Source: Calvatia gigantea (taxonomy: Eukaryota; Basidiomycota; Agaricomycetes; Agaricales; Lycoperdaceae). Taken from it: a stretch of DNA of 64,000 nucleotides. This document shows positions 59,231-64,000 of this stretch, piece after piece (within the stretch, counting starts at the first letter, position 1; each line of letters opens with the position of its first letter). The stretch spans positions 1,984,001-2,048,000 of the forward strand of contig JACAAK010000007.1 in assembly GCA_025093985.1 (NCBI GenBank), given 5' to 3'. Both the position numbers and the translations under genes were made by a program. The notes under the pieces are model-generated. The model saw nothing but the letters and a program-made list of their open reading frames with translations, searched no databases and was not told where the DNA came from.

Positions 59231-61064
59231 TCACATCCAGGCCTCCAGCGGCATCCGGTCAAATCCAAGCCCGCCCTCCGTCCATGAATCCGTGACAAGC
59301 CTCGCAGGCACGGTCAATAGTATCCCCGACGATGCTGATGTCGGTTGATATTGCGGCAAGACTGATAGGGCAATGAAATCCTGTAAAAAAAAAAAATCCC
59401 GAAGATCAGCAACGTGGCTTGTTAATCGAAAGGAACCGGAACCGAGATGCCGGGTACAGTAATAACCAAAGGCGACAACCATCGGATAAAAATCCGAAAG
59501 GCTTTGCCAACAGCAGATAAGTGGAGAGGGCACCTGCACAGGAAGCGGAGGCCCGGCCAGGATGTGAAGTGCTTGGACAATGGATGACATCGCTCACTTT
59601 GACGTGAACATCTCCGGCTTGCCACCCTCCAACAGTGAACTTTTCATTAACTCGTAACTCGCCTTCCCAGTCCAGGTGATCCTCCTCGAGTTCAGCAATC
59701 CCAGACGGGAAGCTCGTCGAGAGTAGGGGCGGTACGGGTACTAACTCTGCTTCTCCGACGATTTGATTTCGCCACGCCTTTCCTAAGTGCGTTTCGATGG
59801 TCACTTGTCGAAGAAGAAACACACGAAGCTTGGGTCTTCTCAGGTCAGTTGTTTTCAATGCAGGTTGCAGTGTGGTTGAAATAGGAGACGGAGTGGCCCA
59901 TTTATGTTGAGAACGTGTTAAGGATGGTAAAGATCGCGATGGTGAGCAGCTGGTTGACGTCCTCTTTTCTGGAGATTTTGGGCGTCTAGTACATCCTGGA
60001 TGCTCCCCCGATATGGGTTGTAGAAATTCACGGAGGGATTGGGCAGGCCCATTAAGCTGCACATGGAAATGGATACTGTCTCGGATCCCATAAATTCGTG
60101 CGGATGGAACGAAAAGCTGAATTGTTTGAAACTGAATGTCAGATTACCCCTTGGCGCTAATCAGATAGGCACATACATGCGTGTGAATTAGCTCTACCTC
60201 GACATCTGGCGACGTTTTCATAGGGGTGGTCACTTGGTACCATTCTTCGGGTGTTGCCTTGATGCCGGAGAAGAAACAGGGCGAAGCGACGATGGGACGT
60301 TGGGGCCTTGTACGAGGGCGGTACTCAAAAGGTATGAGTACCCTATTGAAAATGTCAAGGTGTCAGCGCATTATTTCCTTTGAGCATGTTCTGGGCACTC
60401 TCTCAAGTAATAGATATATGAACTCACAGTTTGGTCTTGGCCAGGAAGTCAACCTTCCGTGACAGTGCCTTCGTGATTAAGATTTGCAACGAGTAACTGG
60501 ATCGAACAAATAGACCAGGCACACCAACAAAATCCGCAACATATGACGGGGGAAGTGGTCTGTCTCCCTCCTCACCTCGAAAGGTGAGCGGAAACGGGAT
60601 AGAAAAGCAGATCTGGCTTGGGCACCGGCGGCCAACTTCCCGATCGTCCGACCACAGTACTTGCGTGTTGTCAACGAGTGTCATAGCTCTTGCACCACCC
60701 TCCGACGACGTTGATTCCAACCTACCGGAGATCTAGAATGAAGGGAAAGTCAGGGGATTCCCGCCAAACATGCAGATGTAATTTGACGAACTTTGAGGAC
60801 GACTTTGGAAACATTTTTAACATTATCAAAGAGAATAGATCCTGCAATTATACTTCCCCGACCATAGGTAGGTACCTTTGCATTCTCCTCCTGGTTATGG
60901 AGAACTACGGTTGTTTTGCCGGCATGCTTGATGAATGTCGATGCTGGAGTTGGCCGGGCTGAACGAGGAGTCAGCTGCAGCGTGCGCTCCCCACAAGTAG
61001 GTTCATAGGAATACTCGGGTGCTGCTAGCGATGGTGAATACTGGGGAAGGACGTAACAAGCCAT
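59231..61064 (-). CDS. Arrestin-fold protein
   Basis: Probable adaptor of the arrestin clan, which in fungi links membrane cargo to ubiquitination or endocytosis. The ATG at 61064 begins MACYVLPQYSPSLAAPEYSY, then RPTPASTFIKHAGKTTVVLH and GRGSIIAGSILFDNVKNVSK-VVLK. After an intron come ISGRLESTSSEGGARAMTLV, NTQVLWSDD, FSIPFPLTFRGEEGDRPLPP-SYVADF and FVRSSYSLQILITKALSRK (N-terminal arrestin sandwich). The C-terminal sandwich has LIPFEYRPRTRPQRPIVASP, IQLFVPSARIYGIRDSIHFH, LRVFLLRQVTIETHLGKAWR, DWEGELRVNEKFTVGGWQAG, FIALSVLPQYQPTSASSGIL and DSWTEGGLGFDRMPLEAW. Stop at 59231-59233. Five or more exons; the last intron has a T-run before its acceptor. No tail with PPxY motifs follows the fold, unlike yeast ART proteins, so coupling to Rsp5 is not evident. 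Confidence 0.82.
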
Positions 61065-61708
61065 GGCCAGAGGTGTGGTTCCCTTCCGGAAAGAAGCCAG
61101 AGGGAAGGCAAGATATAGGAATTGCCTCTAGCATTGGAGAAAACATATTTAAAGGCTTTGACATCACCCTTCTGCAATTTTAGGATGCCAACCTGAGTCA
61201 TTTGGTGCGAAGTTCCAGAAAACCCTTTTCCAGAGGAGGTAGCTCTGATTGCCGTCTTTACTGTACCCGAAGGGTGCTGACAAAGTTAACGACAAGAAAA
61301 CAGAAGTTCCGAACCAGCCCGAACCTTGCGCAGGACTCTGGCTGGATTGTGTTCGGCATCCTCTTGGCGGGTAGCATTCTGACTCATTCAGGAACCGTTG
61401 GTTCTTGTAGATGATTGTCCCTTTCTCCATTCCTGAAGTACGCAACGACACTGAGAAATAATACACCAAGAGACAGAGGTATTCACCAAGAAAGAGTTGA
61501 TATGTACATCTTGTACAGCGACAGTGTTCAACAAAAGAGAGTGGATGAGATAAATAACGGAGGAAAAAGAGGGAGAGGGAATAATGATGCAATCACTGAA
61601 CAGCAGTGAATCCATCACATCATCGACAACCTCCGCAATACATTGAATCAGGAACATGCCTGACTAAGGCAAAAATCTGAAAACGCCATCTTGATCCACC
61701 GCGGTCAT
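61065..61708. other. Intergenic stretch, no gene seen
   Basis: About 640 bp upstream of the arrestin gene and downstream of the next minus-strand gene. Open frames at 61164-61592 and 61202-61414 are without recognisable content. Confidence 0.45.
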
Positions 61709-62729
61709 TCATGTCCTCGAAGATCGTGATGTTGATCTTTCCAATCTTGCCAGTGTTTCTTCAAGCCTCAAGGCCCGATCCGCGTCCCGAATCACCTCCC
61801 ACTCTTCATCTCTGCTCTGGTAACTCTTCGGTCTATCAGGGGTGCTCGACGTACTGTGCACCGACGCAGGTCTTTGAAGCCGCTGGTTCTCATTCAGGAA
61901 CCCTGAAAGCAAAAACGTGCTTCCCCTTGTATTTCCAGTATGCAGGTGGCGGTTGTTGTGCGATAACATGATCCTCGACATCTCCCGTCCCTCTACCACT
62001 CTGCGCTAGAACAGCAGCATACGTCGGTAGAGGTGGCCTGTTCCATGGCGATAATGCAATAACGTCGTCGGGTAATGTTTGGAGGCTTCTGAAGCTGGGT
62101 AATACTTCTCCAGGATGGAGGTGGGAATACCGTTCCGCACGCATACGAAATATTCGTCGTTCGAGCATGAACACCTGACCGAGTACAGCAATGCTGAATA
62201 CAACGTGCATGAATATGTTTGTGGACGTGGGGATTTTTTTATCTTGAGCCTGCATCCCCTGAACCATCCTCGCCGTAAACACCCATGCGACTACCGTCCC
62301 ACCCATCATCATCACCTGCAGGACGAAATTCAAAAGCGTTTTGGAGGCAATACCACCAATCTTCGTTGGTGCCTTTTTCTTGCCTCTACATTTGAAAAGC
62401 CCAAGCAGGTGTCCTTTCTGTTTGTCGGCAGAGACGGAGTCGATGGTTGAGGTGACGTTGGATGTGGAAGATGAGGGACCAGGGGGTGTTGCTGGTGATT
62501 GTGCACCGCCGGGCGCACTGGATGTTAATCCCTGTTCTGGATCCCTATCGGCAGGATGTCGTGCTGGCAACACGACCTCAGGACTTGAGCTTCGGCTCTG
62601 TTCCTGCTCGACAGTTTCCTCCTGATATCCAATTTCTCCACGTTTCTTCGGCAGGGGTGCAGCCTGAGGTCGTCGTCCTTCCTGGGGCTGAGAAGTCGCA
62701 CTTGGTGCTCCAGCTGCACCCGTTTCCAT
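61709..62729 (-). CDS. Fungal multi-pass membrane protein with PPxY motif; probable one-base frame break
   Basis: The ATG at 62729 begins METGAAGAPSATSQPQEGRR. About 110 disordered residues follow, then FKCRGKKKAPTKIGGIASKT and two hydrophobic spans (LLNFVLQVMMMGGTVVAWVF and IFMHVVFSIAVLGQVFMLER). After RIFRMRAERYSHLHPGEVLP the protein has a cytosolic tail with PPLPTYAAV and QQPPPAY (PPxY, a WW-domain ligand). In this frame it would stop at 61890 after HVFAFRVPE. One base out of step the sequence continues GNTRGSTFLLSGF, RPASVHSTSSTPDRPKSYQS and RDEEWEVIRDADRALRLEET-LARLE, to a stop at 61709-61711. Removing one base near 61937 joins PPPAY to GNTRGST. Alternatively an intron from about 61990 (GTAGAG) to the TTTCAG near 61903 would join AQSG to FLNENQ and skip the PPPAY. 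Family unnamed, function unknown. Confidence 0.75.
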
Positions 62730-63383
62730 ATCGATTCAGGAGGTAATTCGGGGTGTATGCAGGTTTCGCAAGATTTGATATGTAGAAGTTAAGTTGGAAA
62801 ATATACTTAAGCTCCAGGCATAAATGAGCCGAGGCCTGCCCGGTATGTATAAGAAAGATGGGGAAAATGGGGAGAAGTAAAGGTGGTCAACGTAAGGGCG
62901 GGGGGCCAACGAGCAACCCGCCTGTGAGTGCCAACAATCAGATCACTGACGTTGTTAAGGCAGCCGTTGATGCTAACTTTACCTTTCTCCATCAGGAAGA
63001 ATTAAATATAGTCCATACTTGATCCGAGAATACCATGTTGACCGGGAACGGAGTACCTGATCCTGGTCAGTACGTACCAGCGGAATGACGCCTTCCCGGT
63101 GCGATAACACGTTGGATTGCTAATCCAATCGCTTAGAAACCTCACCGGCAATAGTCGGCGGTCAACTAGAGCCATGGAAATACCGCACACGGCTCTGTCG
63201 AGTCATCCGGATTGCAGGCGTTACTCAACAGCCTCTGGATGCAGAGGATAAAAATCAAGTTAAAAATCATGAAGAATGTGTTGTTCACGTCAAGCTCTCC
63301 ACAGCGGTGACATTGTCCAAAACCAGGCATACATGGGTGTCTCGCGCACGGGGATATAGCAAGATCGAACAGCCTGCGAGTTG
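62730..63383. other. Intergenic stretch, no gene confirmed
   Basis: About 650 bp. Contains a perfect hairpin TTGGA-TTGCTAA-TCCAA near 63110-63130 that resembles a tRNA-Ser(GCT) anticodon arm. No matching T-arm consensus or acceptor stem surrounds it, so no tRNA is called. Confidence 0.4.
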
Positions 63384-64000
63384 CTAATGACCCTCTGTAT
63401 CCATCCTAGGTTCTTCCCTCGGAATTATAGGTCCTAGGTCAACAACAGTGTAGAATGCAAAGGTCTTGACTTCGGGGGGTTTAGAGGATTTCGGGGCATC
63501 TCCATCAACCTCCGATGGTGTTGGGTCATCTGAGCGATAAGTGTATGTTACGAGCATGTTAAACTAGAGTATCACAAGGCTTGAGTAATTCTGGTTGACT
63601 AGTGAGCAACGAAAAACTCACTTTAACACTGCCCCTTGCCTCCTTCCCAATAATAACTTCCCCACCAACAAGGGTAACATTTGCCCGTCTCTCTAATACA
63701 CCCACATGCTTTGCCCTGCCTCGACCATCCTTATCACGACCCTTCGCGCCAGTTCCGTAATCATCATCATCCACCATCATATCTTCATCATCCTCGTACT
63801 CCCATGCCTCTGCAAAAGCAGCAATGGGGAATGGCGAAGTTGGAAGAGAGATAGCGAACGGTGGTCTTCGTGCCTTTTCGGATGTCCCAGAAGCATTCGG
63901 TGCTGTAGCTGTTACGTGTACCCTTTGAACAGAAAGCCGTACTTGGATAGGATCGTAGAGCGGGTTCGTGAGTGCCAAGTGGAAAGGATACGTCTTGCCT
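63384..64000 (-). CDS. DCTN4: Dynactin subunit p62 (DCTN4), C-terminal part; 5' end beyond window
   Basis: Subunit of the dynactin pointed-end complex that supports cytoplasmic dynein transport. The fragment begins at the right edge in LALTNPLYDPIQVRLSVQRV, the conserved p62 beta-sandwich motif. It continues with PPFAISLPTSPFPIAAFAEA and WEYEDDEDMMVDDDDYGTGA (acidic insert), a Lys-rich loop, and KHVGVLERRANVTLVGGEVI. After an intron (about 63615-63559) it continues NMLVTYTYRSDDPTPSEVDG and EVKTFAFYTVVDLGPIIPRE, and stops at 63384-63386. The zinc-binding N-terminal part of the protein lies outside the window. Confidence 0.85.

Noticed and set aside
60560..60620. PPSY motif in the arrestin-fold protein as a Rsp5-binding site
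   Set aside because: It lies inside the predicted N-terminal sandwich (LPPSYVADF), a position where arrestins commonly have LPPSF, not in a free tail.
63090..63170. tRNA-Ser(GCT)-like anticodon arm
   Set aside because: The hairpin with loop TTGCTAA is perfect, but no GTTCRA-type T-loop, D-arm or 7-bp acceptor stem can be built around it on either strand.

Overview
The window is nuclear DNA of a filamentous basidiomycete, most likely an Agaricomycete. Genes are dense and carry many introns of about 45-80 bp with GT...AG ends and CTAAC/CTRAY branch sites. There are fungal-specific genes (Ssr4, AA9 oxygenases with CBM1, PA-TM-RING ligase, F-box protein). The cellulose-acting AA9/CBM1 enzymes, one of them apparently of the Agaricomycete-restricted N-terminal-arginine type, suggest a plant-litter or wood decayer. 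No viral, plasmid, CRISPR or intact transposon genes were seen.

Layout. 1-1178 (-): Ssr4 subunit of SWI/SNF and RSC, cut by the left edge. 1350-2510 (-): an unusual AA9 oxygenase gene with a disturbed first exon. 3267-8000: four housekeeping genes in two head-to-head pairs, RPT5 (-)/EAF6 (+) and RRP40 (-)/VPS37 (+), with 122 bp and 76 bp between start codons. 8682-13143 (+): two canonical AA9-CBM1 genes in tandem, each behind a TATA box. 14922-19295 (+): two intronless genes, a coiled-coil protein with a Cys/His-rich head and an F-box protein with a long poly-Glu tract. 19996-36190 (+): MDN1/midasin, the giant six-AAA ATPase of 60S ribosome assembly. 36381-38494 (+): membrane nucleotide pyrophosphatase/phosphodiesterase. 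38692-39856 (-): SYLF-domain protein. 40060-42248 (-): GH15 glucoamylase with CBM20. 44463-46030 (+): PA-TM-RING ubiquitin ligase. 48290-50333 (+): three-finger CCCH protein. 51039-52224 (+): heme oxygenase, followed by a decayed heme oxygenase relic near 53.05-53.27 kb. 53895-58379: two divergently transcribed membrane-anchored pepsin-like proteases. 59231-61064 (-): arrestin-fold protein. 61709-62729 (-): multi-pass membrane protein. 63384-64000 (-): C-terminal part of dynactin p62, cut by the right edge.

How the genes fit together. The secreted set (three AA9 proteins, glucoamylase) serves polysaccharide breakdown. The rest is mainly core cell biology: chromatin (Ssr4, Eaf6), proteasome (Rpt5), exosome (Rrp40), ESCRT-I (Vps37), ribosome assembly (Mdn1), dynein/dynactin (p62) and endocytic or ubiquitin functions (SYLF, arrestin, RING). 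The AA9 genes sit singly or in tandem among housekeeping genes, with no dedicated cluster.

Most notable points. (1) The AA9 gene at 1350-2510 seems to encode an 'Arg-AA9' in which the copper-binding N-terminal His is Arg and the second-sphere His is Gln. (2) Several conserved reading frames (AA9 exon 1, MDN1 at two places, the membrane protein at 61.9 kb) are each rescued by removing or adding one or two bases. This points to sequence-level indels or to real allelic decay. (3) The RING finger of the PA-TM-RING protein lacks one zinc-ligand Cys, and one protease of the divergent pair has Asp-Cys-Gly at its second catalytic motif.
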